The notes beneath the pieces were generated by a model. The model was given only the letters and a program-made list of their open reading frames with translations. It was not told the DNA's origin and did no database searches. Below, piece after piece: positions 9,687 to 17,613 of a DNA stretch of 26,345 nt. A program made the translations under genes and the position numbers. Source of the DNA: Nitriliruptoraceae bacterium (GTDB taxonomy: Bacteria > Actinomycetota > Nitriliruptoria > Nitriliruptorales > Nitriliruptoraceae); assembly GCA_007120565.1 (NCBI GenBank), contig SKNK01000420.1:1-26345 (forward strand), read 5' to 3'. Position 1 is the first letter of the stretch. Every line of letters starts with the position of its first letter.

Positions 9687-10628
9687 GTGCCCTTGACCAT
9701 GACCCCGTCGCCCTGGGTCGAGCTCTCACGTGAGGATTGGGCCGCGCGTCGCTCGTCGACACCGCTGTCGCTCACCGAGGAGGATCTCGCCCACCTCCGC
9801 GGCCTCAACGAGGACATCTCGCTCGAGGAGGTCGCCGAGATCTACCTCCCCCTGTCGCGGCTGCTGAACCTGTACGTCGCGGCCACCCAGGAACTGCACC
9901 GGGCGACGGGAACCTTCCTGGGTTCGGAGACGGCCAAGGTTCCCTACGTGATCGGGATCGCGGGTTCGGTCGCCGTCGGCAAGTCGACCACCTCGAGGAT
10001 CCTGCAGGCGCTGCTATCACGCTGGCCGGATCACCCGGAGGTCTCCCTGGTCACCACCGACGGGTTCCTGTTCCCCAACGCCGAACTCGAACGCCGTGGG
10101 CTCATGGAACGCAAGGGTTTCCCCGAGTCCTACGACGTCGCGAACCTGGTCCGCTTCATCGGTGAGGTCAAGTCCGGCGAAGCCGAGGTGGTCGCTCCGG
10201 TCTACTCGCACCTCACCTACGACATCGTCCCGGGCGAGCAGACCGTGGTCAGGCAGCCCGACGTGCTGATCCTCGAGGGGCTCAACGTCCTGCAGTCTGG
10301 AGGGAGCACCTCGGACCGGCGGGTGTTCGTTTCCGATTTCTTCGACTTCTCCATCTACGTCGACGCCGCCGAGGAGGACGTCCTGCGGTGGTACGTCGAA
10401 CGTTTCCGCACCCTGCGCTCGACGGCGTTCTCCGACCCGCGGTCGTACTTCCACCGTTACGCCTCCCTCGCTGACGATGAGGCGGATCGGGTCGCCACCG
10501 ACATCTGGCAGCGCATCAACGGACGCAACCTCGAGCGCAACATCCTGCCGACCCGTTCACGCGCGGACCTGATCCTCCACAAGGGCCCGGACCACGGCGT
10601 CACCTCGGTCCACCTGCGCAAGATCTAG
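9687..10628 (+). CDS. coaA: Type I pantothenate kinase
   Basis: Phosphorylates pantothenate with ATP, the first and controlling step of coenzyme A synthesis in the cytoplasm. The 313-aa protein has the type I (P-loop) features: Walker A GSVAVGKST (93-101), the TTDGFLFPN segment (123-131) with the catalytic aspartate D125, RKGFPESYD (142-150), and the LEGLNVLQ segment after it. The length is normal for the family. The GTG at 9687 follows GGGAGGATC at a suitable distance; a downstream ATG at codon 5 is possible but worse placed. It stands alone on its strand, divergent from the 7TM-HD gene and convergent with the alpha/beta hydrolase. CoA feedback inhibition is a known property of this class. 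Confidence 0.96.
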   Translation: MPLTMTPSPWVELSREDWAARRSSTPLSLTEEDLAHLRGLNEDISLEEVAEIYLPLSRLLNLYVAATQELHRATGTFLGSETAKVPYVIGIAGSVAVGKSTTSRILQALLSRWPDHPEVSLVTTDGFLFPNAELERRGLMERKGFPESYDVANLVRFIGEVKSGEAEVVAPVYSHLTYDIVPGEQTVVRQPDVLILEGLNVLQSGGSTSDRRVFVSDFFDFSIYVDAAEEDVLRWYVERFRTLRSTAFSDPRSYFHRYASLADDEADRVATDIWQRINGRNLERNILPTRSRADLILHKGPDHGVTSVHLRKI

Positions 10629-10640
10629 GGCGAGACCGGA

Positions 10641-10676
10641 CCGGCGGGGCAGCGACCCGCAGCATCCCTGCGCCGG
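10641..10676. terminator. Candidate bidirectional hairpin between convergent genes
   Basis: CCGGCG (10641-10646) can pair with CGCCGG (10671-10676), with an inner CAG/CTG pairing and a GGG bulge. It lies between the stop of coaA and the stop of the opposing hydrolase. There is no U-tract. Confidence 0.32.
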
Positions 10677-10681
10677 CACCG

Positions 10682-11614
10682 TCACCGCGGGATGACGTCC
10701 GCGGGACCGGTTCCAACCGGATGCCAGCTGGCCAGGACCGAACGGATCGCGGTCACCACCGCCAGAGGCTGGTCGAGCAGGAGGTGGTGGCGGGCCTCGG
10801 GGACCTCGACGAAGGGCACGCCAGCCACGGCAGCGGGAGATCCGGCCAGCAGTTCGGCCATGTACGAGCGCACCTCGTCATCGACGATGTCGGACCGCTC
10901 GCCGTTGACGATGGCGATGCGGCAGGAGGCCGCCGCCAGAGCGTCGGCGTACTCGCTCGGCGACGCCGGCCCTTGCCGACGGGCGAACAGCAAGGGATCG
11001 AACTTCCAGGTCCAACCACCGTCCACCTCGCGCAGGCTGTGTTCGGCGATGTAGCGAACGAGCCAGGTGTTCTCGCAGGGCTGCGGTGGAACCAGGTGGA
11101 AGTGCTCCATGGCCGTTGCCAGGTCGGGATAGGTCTTGGGGGTCCGGAACATGCGTCCACCCCTACCTTCGTCCGACTCGGGGTCCGGCCTCCGGATCGG
11201 GGCATCCAGGACGATCGCACCGCGCAGATCGGCACCGTGCGTCGCCGCCGTGACGATCGTGACGAAGCCCCCCATCGAGTGGCCGACGACCACGGGCGGC
11301 TCACCGTTGGTGGCGTCCCGGGCCACAGCAAGGATCTCCTCAGCCCACCTCTCGGCGCGGTAGATCTCCCGGTGTCCGCTCTCGCCGTGACCCGTGAGGT
11401 CGATGGCCACCACGCGATGATGCGCCGCGAGCGCGGGAGCGATCGCGGTCCACCAGCGAGCGTGCGCCGCGCCGCCATGCACGAGCACCATCGGCGGAGC
11501 TTCTACATCGCCCCAGGCGATCCAGGCGTTGTGTGTGCCGTCGACGACGGTGCGACCGTGCTCGGGCTCGACCGCGAGCATGCGGTCGAACCACTCCGGC
11601 GGCTGTTCGTCCAT
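10682..11614 (-). CDS. Alpha/beta hydrolase
   Basis: A 310-aa cytoplasmic hydrolase of the alpha/beta fold; the substrate cannot be told. It has an oxyanion-hole HGG (residues 46-48), the nucleophile elbow GHSMGG with Ser113, an acidic residue in the NGERSD segment near 242, and a C-terminal histidine in EARHHLLLDQP (near 276-277). The ATG at 11614 was chosen because an AGAGGTG lies just upstream and the recognisable fold begins soon after. The longer frame to 11710 adds 32 residues without family character. It faces coaA at its 3' end and diverges from the EamA transporter. An inverted repeat CGCTCGG/CCGAGCG (11638-11644 and 11664-11670) sits in the divergent gap. Confidence 0.85.
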   Translation of the reverse strand: MDEQPPEWFDRMLAVEPEHGRTVVDGTHNAWIAWGDVEAPPMVLVHGGAAHARWWTAIAPALAAHHRVVAIDLTGHGESGHREIYRAERWAEEILAVARDATNGEPPVVVGHSMGGFVTIVTAATHGADLRGAIVLDAPIRRPDPESDEGRGGRMFRTPKTYPDLATAMEHFHLVPPQPCENTWLVRYIAEHSLREVDGGWTWKFDPLLFARRQGPASPSEYADALAAASCRIAIVNGERSDIVDDEVRSYMAELLAGSPAAVAGVPFVEVPEARHHLLLDQPLAVVTAIRSVLASWHPVGTGPADVIPR

Positions 11615-11747
11615 GCGGGCACCTCTGCGGTCGGTCGCGCTCGGTGACGGTTGCACACGGTGCCCGAGCGTAGTCCGCACGGAACGGGGAGCCTGCCAGC
11701 CGGACGTCACGGTCGGTCAACCGAACGCTGTAGCGTAACGGCGCCGG

Positions 11748-12740
11748 GTGCCCCTACCCGGCGCCGTGGACAGCGTCCGCGGCGTTCGCCGCAGGAGTTG
11801 TGCCCTGACCGCCTCGCCTACGACCGCGACCCGCTTCGGACCAGCAGACATCGCTCTGCTGCTGGTCCTGGCCTCCATGTGGGGGCTGTCGTTCCTGTTC
11901 ATCGAGGTGGCGCTGCCCGTCGTCGCTCCGCTCTGGATCGTGGCAACGCGAGTGACGATCGGTGCGGCGGTCCTGCTCCTGATCGTGGCGATCCGCCGTG
12001 TTGCCCTGGCGAGGGACCTTCGGATGTGGGGCCACCTCGCCCTGCTCGGGGTGATGAACAACGCCGTCCCGTGGACCGCGGTGGCGTACGCCCAACGTTC
12101 GTTGCCTTCGGGTCTGACCGCCCTGCTGATGGCCATGGTCCCGATGAGCACACTGATCGTCTCGGTGATCGTCGGCCTGGAGCGGATCACGCCCCTGCGC
12201 CTGATCGGCCTGTTGGTGTCGCTCAGTGGCGTCGCGCTGATCGTGGTCGGCGACGTCGACGACCTCGGACGCCTGCTGGCCGTCTCCGTGGTGCTCAGCG
12301 CAACGGTGCTCTACGCCTCCGGCACCGTCTACGCGAAACGCAAGGTGTCGGGGGAACTGTCACCGCTAGCCCTGGCGACGGGCCAGGTGCTCTCGACCGC
12401 GGTGTTGCTGATCCCGGTCGCGCTGCTGCTCGAACCCCTGCCCGACCTCGGCGAGTTGACCCCGACGATCGTGGGGTCGCTCTCCGCCCTCGGAGCCCTG
12501 GGGACCGGGATCGCCTTCCTGGTCTTCTACTCGCTGATCGAACGCGTTGGAGCGACCAACGCCACCATGGTCACCTACCTGGTCCCCGTGGTGGCCGTGA
12601 TCGCCGGTGTCGTGATCCTCAACGAACGGCTCAGCCCCGCCGCACTCGTCGGCGGCGGAGTCGTCGTGCTCGGGATCTACCTGACACAGCGCGCCCTACC
12701 GAAGACGCCTGCCGAAGCCTTCGAGCGGGCCCACCGCTGA
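11748..12740 (+). CDS. EamA family (DMT superfamily) transporter
   Basis: An inner-membrane permease with about ten helices in two EamA repeats. The first repeat starts near residue 33 with WGLSF at 45-49. The second ends with the typical TYLVPVVAVIAGV and NERLSP segments (276-297). Members export or import small metabolites; the substrate is unknown. At 330 aa the length includes an N-terminal extension of about 30 residues that is probably not all translated. GTG at 11748 lies just behind a TAGCGT element (11731-11736) and would leave a nearly leaderless message; GTG at 11766 is an alternative. An AGGAG further down precedes only a CTG in this frame. The gene is the first of a long run of plus-strand genes. 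Confidence 0.88.
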   Translation: MPLPGAVDSVRGVRRRSCALTASPTTATRFGPADIALLLVLASMWGLSFLFIEVALPVVAPLWIVATRVTIGAAVLLLIVAIRRVALARDLRMWGHLALLGVMNNAVPWTAVAYAQRSLPSGLTALLMAMVPMSTLIVSVIVGLERITPLRLIGLLVSLSGVALIVVGDVDDLGRLLAVSVVLSATVLYASGTVYAKRKVSGELSPLALATGQVLSTAVLLIPVALLLEPLPDLGELTPTIVGSLSALGALGTGIAFLVFYSLIERVGATNATMVTYLVPVVAVIAGVVILNERLSPAALVGGGVVVLGIYLTQRALPKTPAEAFERAHR

Positions 12741-12849
12741 GTCGCACGACGCACCCGGCCGGACCGATGGCATAGCTCCAGGTCGCGACCTCGGCAGCAT
12801 CAGCCATAGGCTCGCCCCAACCCCATCGGCCAGGAACGTCGAGGTAGCC

Positions 12850-13434
12850 GTGTCCGACCTCCCCGTGCTCCGCCGACTCCAGCGCCTGTGGGTGGTGTTC
12901 GTCGTCGTGGTCGTTTGCATCCTCGCCGCCCTCCCGCTGATCGACGTCGAGCCGTCAGAACTGCCCCTGGCGTTGTCGGCGACGCTGGCGGCCGCAGGCG
13001 GTGTGGGAGCGTTCATCGCCATCGTTGCGATCGACCTGACCTTCGCTGCGTCGCCGCCGTCCGATGACCTGCGCGCGTTGCAGGAGTACGAGGCGAGGAA
13101 GACCTTGGCGTTCGCGGTTGCGCAGGCTCCTGCCGTGCTCGGCTTCGCGCTCACGTTCGCGTTCGGCCAGCTGTCGCCAGCCGCGATCGGTGGCGTCTCG
13201 GCTGCGGCTTGCCTGATCCGAGCGAGACCGAGCCTGGGTGGTCTCCAGAGGCTGGAGGCAGCCTGGTCGAGAACCGGTCAGGACGTCTCCGCGCTACGCG
13301 CCGCCGAGCGGGGGCGGGATAGGACCCAACCACAAGGGACCTCGACTCCGGATACCAAGGTGCACGACGGCCGACCCGGCGGCGACAACGCCGAGACCGA
13401 CGAGGCCGACACGGAAACCGACGACCACCGCTGA
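12850..13434 (+). CDS. Small hypothetical membrane protein
   Basis: A 194-aa protein that I do not recognise. It has about four hydrophobic segments (roughly 12-31, 38-63, 85-105 and 108-126) with a charged loop EYEARKT between the second and third. A hydrophilic tail of about 65 residues follows, ending in an acidic stretch rich in Asp, Glu and Thr. The helical pairs resemble the c-subunit-like hairpins of some small membrane proteins, but that is only a shape. The GTG at 12850 has a GAGG about 8 nt upstream. It lies only 29 bp upstream of ferrochelatase and is probably cotranscribed with it. TAGGCT near 12805 could be its -10. Confidence 0.7.
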   Translation: MSDLPVLRRLQRLWVVFVVVVVCILAALPLIDVEPSELPLALSATLAAAGGVGAFIAIVAIDLTFAASPPSDDLRALQEYEARKTLAFAVAQAPAVLGFALTFAFGQLSPAAIGGVSAAACLIRARPSLGGLQRLEAAWSRTGQDVSALRAAERGRDRTQPQGTSTPDTKVHDGRPGGDNAETDEADTETDDHR

Positions 13435-13463
13435 TCATCCATGGCTCGACGAGGAGCTCACCT

Positions 13464-14516
13464 GTGGCAACCCCCTACGACGCCGTCCTGCTGGTGTCCT
13501 TCGGCGGACCGGAAGCCCCCGAACACGTCCTGCCCTTCATGGAGAACGTCACTCGTGGCCGCAACATCCCCCGGGAACGGCTGGAGGAGGTCAGCCAGCA
13601 CTACTACCTGTTCGACGGTCGCTCCCCGATCAACGACCAGAACCGCGCGCTGAAGGCCGCACTCGAGGAGCTTCTCGCGGAGCGTGGGCCTGATCTCCCC
13701 GTCTACTTCGGCAACCGCAACTGGGACCCGCTGCTGCCTGACACGCTCCGCCAGATGCGTGACGACGGCATCGAACGAGCGCTCTGCTTCGTCACCTCGG
13801 CGTACTCGTCGTACTCGGGTTGCCGCCAGTATCGCGAGGACCTCGCTGCTGCCCGTGCTGAGGTCGGCGAGGGCGCTCCGGAACTCGACAAGATGCGCGT
13901 CTACTACAACCACCCGGGGTTCGTGGAGCCGCAGGTGGACCTCATCGCCGAGGCGCTCGAGAACCTGCCTGAGCAGCACCGCGCGGATGCCCGGATCGTG
14001 TTCACGACCCACTCGATCCCACTGACCATGTCTCGCCACTGCGACTACGAGGCCCAGCACTACGAGACCTGCCGTCTCGTGATGGAACGCCTCCCCGACC
14101 GTGAGTGGGACCTGGTCTTCAACTCGCGCTCCGGGCCCGAACACGTCCCGTGGCTGGTCCCCGACGTCAACGACCACCTCGAGGTACTCGCCGAGGAGGG
14201 CGTCCCCGCGGTCGTGATCGTCCCGGTGGGGTTCATCAGTGACCACATGGAGGTCATCTACGACCTCGACGTCGAGGCGGTGCAGACGGCCGAGAGGTTG
14301 GGGCTGCCCATGGCCCGTGCCGGCACCGTCGGTGTGGATCCGCGCTTCGTCGCGATGATCCGCGACCTGTTGCTGGAGCGGCTGGAGGACGCGCCGGCCC
14401 TGGCGCTTGGCACCCGGGGCCCCAACCACGACGCTTGCCCGACCGATTGCTGCTTCACCCCCGGCCAGCAACCCCGGGAGGTCGTCGCAGCGGCGGAGGG
14501 CGCGAAGCGGCCGTAG
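13464..14516 (+). CDS. hemH: Ferrochelatase (probably coproporphyrin III ferrochelatase)
   Basis: Inserts ferrous iron into a porphyrin for heme synthesis. In actinobacteria the substrate is normally coproporphyrin III (the CpfC route), which I infer here. The 350-aa protein shows SFGGPE (12-17), the metal-site histidine H183 in THSIP, and the conserved acidic segment DHMEVIYDLD (260-269, E263). C-terminal cysteines C325, C329 and C330 occur in ACPTDCC; actinobacterial ferrochelatases carry a [2Fe-2S] cluster near here, although this cysteine spacing looks tighter than in the mycobacterial enzyme. The GTG at 13464 follows GAGGAG; an ATG at 13441 is out of frame. No other heme gene is in the window. 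A hairpin follows the stop. Confidence 0.95.
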   Translation: MATPYDAVLLVSFGGPEAPEHVLPFMENVTRGRNIPRERLEEVSQHYYLFDGRSPINDQNRALKAALEELLAERGPDLPVYFGNRNWDPLLPDTLRQMRDDGIERALCFVTSAYSSYSGCRQYREDLAAARAEVGEGAPELDKMRVYYNHPGFVEPQVDLIAEALENLPEQHRADARIVFTTHSIPLTMSRHCDYEAQHYETCRLVMERLPDREWDLVFNSRSGPEHVPWLVPDVNDHLEVLAEEGVPAVVIVPVGFISDHMEVIYDLDVEAVQTAERLGLPMARAGTVGVDPRFVAMIRDLLLERLEDAPALALGTRGPNHDACPTDCCFTPGQQPREVVAAAEGAKRP

Positions 14517-14538
14517 CCGAACGACGGACGACGATCAG

Positions 14539-14560
14539 ACGGCCAGGTGACCCTGGCTGT
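14539..14560 (+). terminator. Stem-loop after ferrochelatase
   Basis: GCCAGG (14542-14547) and CCTGGC (14552-14557) pair around the loop TGAC. The stem extends to 9 bp through 14539-14560 with one G-U pair. It lies about 22 bp past the hemH stop and before the next candidate promoter. No U-tract. Confidence 0.42.
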
Positions 14561-14576
14561 GGCACGCGCCTCCTCG

Positions 14577-14582
14577 TACGAT
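14577..14582 (+). promoter_or_regulatory. Possible -10 element for the 91-aa gene
   Basis: TACGAT fits TANNNT and would start transcription near 14589, about 34 nt upstream of the ATG and before its good Shine-Dalgarno. The -35 position holds only TGGCTG, a poor match. Confidence 0.3.
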
Positions 14583-14622
14583 CGGTACCGGTTCGTTACA
14601 CCCAGCGACCAGGAGGCTCCCG

Positions 14623-14898
14623 ATGGCTCAGCACGTAGGTTCTCGCGAACGTCGCGGTGCAGCGGCGGTCGAGGCCGCGATCGAGGAGTTCGAACTGCGT
14701 ACCCGAGTGGACGAGCCTGACGGCTCGGTCGCCGAGCCCGGCAGCTACGACCTGGGGTGGGCAGCCGGCCGTATCGATGCCGCCCGACGGGCTGCGGACG
14801 CCGACGTCATCACCTCCGATGAGGCACTGGAGTGGTTGGCGAGCGAGGTCGGCCGCGAGCTGCCGGACGAGGGACTCGAGGACGAGCACGACCGTTGA
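14623..14898 (+). CDS. Small hypothetical protein (91 aa)
   Basis: I do not recognise this protein. It is soluble, charged and acidic overall, with a basic N-terminus (SRERRG) and a C-terminus rich in Asp and Glu. It looks mostly helical, with no signal peptide, membrane segment or metal motif. The case for a real gene is good: AGGAGG at 14611-14616 sits 6 nt before the ATG, the codon positions keep the GC bias of neighbouring genes, and it fills the space between hemH and the histidine phosphatase. It ends 30 bp before the next start. Confidence 0.7.
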   Translation: MAQHVGSRERRGAAAVEAAIEEFELRTRVDEPDGSVAEPGSYDLGWAAGRIDAARRAADADVITSDEALEWLASEVGRELPDEGLEDEHDR

Positions 14899-14915
14899 GG
14901 CTTCGGCCGACGCGC

Positions 14916-14921
14916 TAGCTT
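14916..14921 (+). promoter_or_regulatory. Candidate leaderless promoter of the histidine phosphatase
   Basis: TAGCTT fits TANNNT and lies exactly 7 nt before the ATG at 14929, so the message would start at or next to the start codon. No Shine-Dalgarno is visible. TTGAGG at 14895-14900 is a possible -35 but with a short 15-nt spacer. Confidence 0.37.
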
Positions 14922-14928
14922 GGGCACC

Positions 14929-15609
14929 ATGGAGATCCTCTTACTACGTCATGCCCAGCCCGAGTGGAACCGCGACGGTCTGTCGCAGGTCGATCCCGGC
15001 CTGACCGAGAAGGGGCGCCGTCAGGCGGCGCTCGCCGCCGAACGTCTGGCGGATGAACGGTTCGATGAACTGCTCGTCTCGACGGCCACCCGTTCGCAGG
15101 AGACCGCGGTCCCGGTGCGCGAACAGCATCCGGAGACGCCGACCCGGGATCGCGCCTGGCTCCACGAGATCCGCATGCCGGGCTCGTGGGAAGGGACCCC
15201 GGCCGAGGAGGTCGAGCGAGCGTTCGCCGAAGCCCGGGACCGTCCTCGTGAGGTCTGGTGGGAAGGGATGCCAGGAGGCGAGAGCTTCCGGGACTTCCAC
15301 GCGCGGGTCACGATCGGCCTCGAGGCCGAACTCGCGGAGTCCGGGGTCACCTACGACCCCGAGCTCGGCCTGTGGAACGTCCCACGTGACGCGCCCCGCC
15401 TGCTGATGGTCGCGCATGCCGGCACCAACTCGGTGGTGTTGGGCAGGTTGTTGGGCCTGCAGCCTCAGCCGTGGGAGTGGGAGCGCTTCGCGTCGAACCA
15501 CGCCTCCTTGACGGTGCTGCGTTCAGCTCCGATCGGTGGCGCGCACATCTTCAGCCTGCAATCCTTCAGCGACGTCTCGTACTTCCCCCCGGAGCTGGTA
15601 ACGGCCTAG
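14929..15609 (+). CDS. Histidine phosphatase family protein
   Basis: A 226-aa cytoplasmic phosphatase or mutase of the phosphoglycerate-mutase-like fold. The catalytic motif LLRHAQ is at residues 5-10 (RHA, His8), LVSTATRSQETA gives the second conserved Arg, and VAHAGTNSVVLG supplies the second active-site histidine. Substrates in this family range from sugar phosphates to cofactor intermediates such as alpha-ribazole phosphate; none can be chosen here. The ATG at 14929 is preferred over an upstream TTG at 14920 because it places the motif at the usual distance from the N-terminus and fits the leaderless promoter. A gap of about 200 bp separates it from the LCP gene. Confidence 0.88.
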   Translation: MEILLLRHAQPEWNRDGLSQVDPGLTEKGRRQAALAAERLADERFDELLVSTATRSQETAVPVREQHPETPTRDRAWLHEIRMPGSWEGTPAEEVERAFAEARDRPREVWWEGMPGGESFRDFHARVTIGLEAELAESGVTYDPELGLWNVPRDAPRLLMVAHAGTNSVVLGRLLGLQPQPWEWERFASNHASLTVLRSAPIGGAHIFSLQSFSDVSYFPPELVTA

Positions 15610-15682
15610 GTCCGACCTTCGGCTGCCCACAGCGGGTTCTGGGGCCGACCAACCCCTTCAGGCACTCCTTGGGCTCAAGCGG

Positions 15683-15716
15683 GGGCAACGGCCGAGGGCC
15701 GGTTGGACGGTTGCCC
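15683..15716 (+). promoter_or_regulatory. Overlapping inverted repeats upstream of the LCP gene
   Basis: GGGCAAC (15683-15689) can pair with GTTGCCC (15710-15716). The CAACGGCC at 15686-15693 can instead pair with GGCCGGTTG (15697-15705) around a GAG loop with one bulged G. The two pairings exclude each other. They lie in the 200-bp gap after the histidine phosphatase, directly before TACTCT (15717-15722), a possible -10 for the LCP gene. They could be a terminator, an operator or an accident of composition. Confidence 0.3.
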
Positions 15717-15810
15717 TACTCTCGCCGGAGGGGATGACGTGCGAGACTCCGCGCCTGCGGGCCTTCTTCGTTCCGGTCGACCTCGCCCCGCTGTCCCTCA
15801 TGGAGTTGTG

Positions 15811-17076
15811 ATGTCCACCCCCGTCGAAGAGACCTGGGGTCCGCCGGTCGAGCGGCGGACTAGGAAGCGTCTCTGGACCAAGATCCTGGTCATCTTGGTC
15901 GTGCTCCTCCTGCTCGCGGCGATCATCTTCCCCTGGTGGGCGTCGAACCAGATGGCCCGGGTCGAGGTCACCAACCTGGCCGACCGCTCGGGCGGCCCGC
16001 TCCATGTACTCGTCGCGGGGTCGGACAGCCGGGAGGAGATGACCCCCGAGGAACAGGCGGAGCTCGGCACGGGCAGCACCGAGGGTGAACGCACCGACAC
16101 GATCTTCGTCATGACGATCGAGGGCGGCGAGGTGGCGTTGCTGTCCTTCCCTCGCGACCTGTGGGTCGAGCGCTGCGATGGGTCGATGGGACGCATCAAC
16201 GCCGCGACCGCGATCGACGGCCCAGGCTGCCTGGTACAGACCGTTCGGGACGTCTCCGGCATCGACGTCCACCACTACGTCGAGGTGACCTTCTCCGGCT
16301 TCCGCGACGTGGTTGACGCGGTCGGTGGCGTGGAACTCTGCCTCGAGGAGCCGATAAGCGATCGCGACGCACACATCGACCTCCCCGCCGGCTGTCAGGT
16401 GTTGGACGGGGCCGATGCCCTGGGCTACGTCCGGGTACGCAAGATCGACAACGACCTCATGCGCATCCGACGTCAGCAGGAGTTCGTCCAAGCCCTGGCC
16501 CGGGAGGTGGTCTCGGCCGGGACGCTGACCAACCCCTTCCGGTTGGCCTCGCTCGTCCAGGACACCGGGGACGCGGTCCGTGTCGACCAGGCGATGGGAC
16601 CGATCTCGATGGGCAGGCTCGCCTGGGGAGGCCGGGGGCTGGCGTCCGGGAGGATGGTGACCCACACGGTCCCGGTCGACCCTCGCGTCACCTCGGGTGG
16701 CGCGTACGTCCTGGAGATGCGTGTCGGCGAGGCTGAACAACTGTTCGCGGCCTTCCGCAGCGGCGCCATCCTCGATGAGGCCACCGGCGATGATCCGGAC
16801 GCACTCGACCCCGCAGACGTCCAGGTCGCGGTGCTCAACGGTGCCGGTGTCGCGGGCCTGGCCGGTAGCGTGAGCGATCAGCTGTCCGAGCGTGGCTTCG
16901 ACGTCGTCGAGGTGGGCAACACCTCGTCGCGCGACGCCACGGTGATCCAGCACCCTCCCGGCGAACGCGAGGCGGCCCAACTGGTCGCCGACCAGGCTCC
17001 GGGTGCCGCGACCTTGGAGGAGAGCAGCGACGTCACGGTCGTGACGGTGCTGCTCGGCACCGATGCAGGAGGCTGA
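15811..17076 (+). CDS. LytR-CpsA-Psr (LCP) family cell-envelope protein
   Basis: LCP proteins transfer lipid-linked polymers (teichoic acids, arabinogalactan and similar) onto peptidoglycan outside the membrane. The 421-aa protein has a cytoplasmic N-terminus, one membrane helix (about 22-43) and an extracellular LCP domain. LCP motifs are visible: GSDSR (70-74), RTDTIFV (94-100), SFPRDL (112-117), and the Arg-rich MRIRRQQEF segment (217-225). A LytR_C domain follows (about 336-416, starting VQVAVLNGAGVAGLAG). The ATG at 15811 follows TGGAG; the longer frame adds 36 residues with no membrane or LCP character. The stop is one base before the start of the phosphatase gene, so the two are almost certainly cotranscribed. 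The polymer it attaches is unknown. Confidence 0.93.
   Translation: MSTPVEETWGPPVERRTRKRLWTKILVILVVLLLLAAIIFPWWASNQMARVEVTNLADRSGGPLHVLVAGSDSREEMTPEEQAELGTGSTEGERTDTIFVMTIEGGEVALLSFPRDLWVERCDGSMGRINAATAIDGPGCLVQTVRDVSGIDVHHYVEVTFSGFRDVVDAVGGVELCLEEPISDRDAHIDLPAGCQVLDGADALGYVRVRKIDNDLMRIRRQQEFVQALAREVVSAGTLTNPFRLASLVQDTGDAVRVDQAMGPISMGRLAWGGRGLASGRMVTHTVPVDPRVTSGGAYVLEMRVGEAEQLFAAFRSGAILDEATGDDPDALDPADVQVAVLNGAGVAGLAGSVSDQLSERGFDVVEVGNTSSRDATVIQHPPGEREAAQLVADQAPGAATLEESSDVTVVTVLLGTDAGG
17067..17072 (+). promoter_or_regulatory. Shine-Dalgarno that sets the start of the low-molecular-weight phosphatase
   Basis: AGGAGG lies 5 nt before GTG at 17078. It is inside the end of the LCP gene and downstream of the competing ATG at 17063, which it therefore argues against. 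Confidence 0.7.
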
Positions 17077-17077
17077 C

Positions 17078-17602
17078 GTGACAACCCTCACCGTCCTGAT
17101 GGTCTGTCTCGGCAACATCTGTCGCTCCCCCACCGCCGAGGCCGCGCTGGTCGAGGCCGCCACCGAAGCGGGACTCGACCTGCAGGTCCGATCGGCCGGC
17201 ACCGGTGGTTGGCACGTCGGTGCACCACCGGACCCGCGGATGACCGACGCCGCTGCTCAGGTCGGGCTCCACCTCGATGGCGAGGCAGCACAGGTCGACG
17301 CGTCCTCCCTGGAGCAGGCCGACATCGTGTTCGCGATGGACCGGAGCAACCTGCGGGATCTGCAGCGCCTGGCAGCTGCCCACGACGTCTCCACGCCCAT
17401 CCAGCTGTTCCGGGACTTCGACCCGCAGCCGGGAGACGGCGAGGTCCCCGACCCCTACTACGGCGGCCCCGATGGCTTCGCCGAGGTGGTCGCGATCTGT
17501 CGTCGTACGGCCCTCGAGGTGGTCCGCCGGATCGTCGATGGCGAACTCGGTGATGGCACCGCAGTCACCGCCTCCCATGATGACGTCGACCGTCCCTCCT
17601 GA
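17078..17602 (+). CDS. Low-molecular-weight protein-tyrosine-phosphatase family protein
   Basis: A 174-aa cytoplasmic phosphatase. The phosphate-binding loop is at the N-terminus: CLGNICRS with nucleophile Cys10 and Arg16. The general acid is Asp125 in DPYYGG. Family members dephosphorylate phosphotyrosine; some bacterial members found beside fructosamine-kinase homologues have been shown to act on protein-bound ribulosamine 5-phosphates. Here the next gene, 11 bp downstream, is such a kinase homologue, which makes deglycation a real alternative to tyrosine dephosphorylation. The GTG start is chosen for its strong Shine-Dalgarno; an upstream ATG at 17063 would add five residues and overlap the LCP gene. 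The tail after residue 160 is variable and charged. Confidence 0.92.
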   Translation: MTTLTVLMVCLGNICRSPTAEAALVEAATEAGLDLQVRSAGTGGWHVGAPPDPRMTDAAAQVGLHLDGEAAQVDASSLEQADIVFAMDRSNLRDLQRLAAAHDVSTPIQLFRDFDPQPGDGEVPDPYYGGPDGFAEVVAICRRTALEVVRRIVDGELGDGTAVTASHDDVDRPS

Positions 17603-17613
17603 CCCGACGACGC

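Noticed and set aside
15658..17202. 514-aa minus-strand frame opposite the LCP gene
   Set aside because: The LCP and LytR_C motifs on the plus strand are clear, and the antisense product has none.
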